Positions 29,349 through 29,377 of a stretch of DNA of 29,377 nucleotides are shown one piece after another. Numbering within the stretch: position 1 is the first letter of the stretch; each line of letters opens with the position of its first letter. Source of the DNA: a virus; IMG/VR virus record IMGVR_UViG_3300023223_000340, positions 1-29,377 of that record; one strand, given 5' to 3'. Made by a program: the position numbers and the translations under genes. The notes beneath the pieces were generated by a model. The model searched no databases. It worked only from the letters and a program-made list of their open reading frames with translations, and was not told the origin of the DNA.

Positions 29349-29377
29349 TTATTTTTTAGAGTCGATATATTCTAAGA
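29349..29377 (-). CDS. Possible 3' end of an upstream gene
   Basis: In one minus-strand frame the edge reads LEYIDSKK then TAA (29351-29349), 4 nt before the pyrophosphohydrolase ATG, in keeping with the dense coupling elsewhere. Only eight codons are visible, so this is a weak suggestion. Confidence 0.25.

Overview
The window is a large piece of a tailed (siphovirus-like) phage or prophage genome from a Bacteroidota host, most likely a flavobacterium/cytophaga-type bacterium. The reasons are the complete head and tail set, proteins of types familiar from Bacteroidota phages (a VirE-type primase-helicase, a HELGH lipoprotein, a protein ending in the HQLQNLYFALTGEEL signature), the lack of Shine-Dalgarno sites in front of A-rich starts, and promoter-like TTTG-N19-TAnnTTTG elements. 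Nearly all genes lie on the minus strand and read from right to left in tightly coupled chains (ATGA, TGATG, TAATG junctions). Both ends are open: a tail-fibre-like gene runs off the left edge, and a possible gene tail enters from the right. No integrase, endolysin or identified holin is visible, so lifestyle and lysis cannot be read from this window.

Replication block (about 29.4-24.3 kb): a MazG-like NTP pyrophosphohydrolase, a beta-class DNA methyltransferase, a superfamily II helicase with a zinc ribbon, a possible 42-codon peptide overlapping a strong terminator-like hairpin, and a VirE-type primase-helicase. Directly after it comes a 314-nt gene-free, AT-rich stretch with clustered TAGTWACTA-type inverted repeats, which is the best candidate for a replication origin or a major operator.

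Small-gene block (24.0-21.1 kb): a chain of short genes, several only 31-58 codons, including a VRR-NUC nuclease and a neighbouring gene that begins with the same nine residues. A promoter with a perfect 16-bp palindrome in its spacer drives the second half.

Packaging and head-neck block (21.0-15.6 kb): a promoter box and a predicted three-way-junction RNA leader precede a small HTH protein, small and large terminase, an RHH protein, small membrane proteins, a gene split by a frameshift at a 9-T run, a gp10-like neck protein and two putative structural proteins.

Plus-strand cassette (14.75-15.61 kb): a winged-HTH protein, a one-TM protein, a tRNA-like structured RNA and an unknown AT-rich gene, all opposite to their surroundings.

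Capsid and tail block (14.6-0 kb): ClpP-like protease fused to a scaffold-like tail, major capsid protein, small structural genes, portal, connector, tail proteins, an inserted lipoprotein metallopeptidase, baseplate-type protein, tape measure, an FN3-containing tip protein and fibre genes. The portal lies after the capsid gene rather than next to the terminase. The leftmost 52 bases are an exact inverted copy of bases 225-276, either a fold-back assembly artefact or the edge of an inversion.
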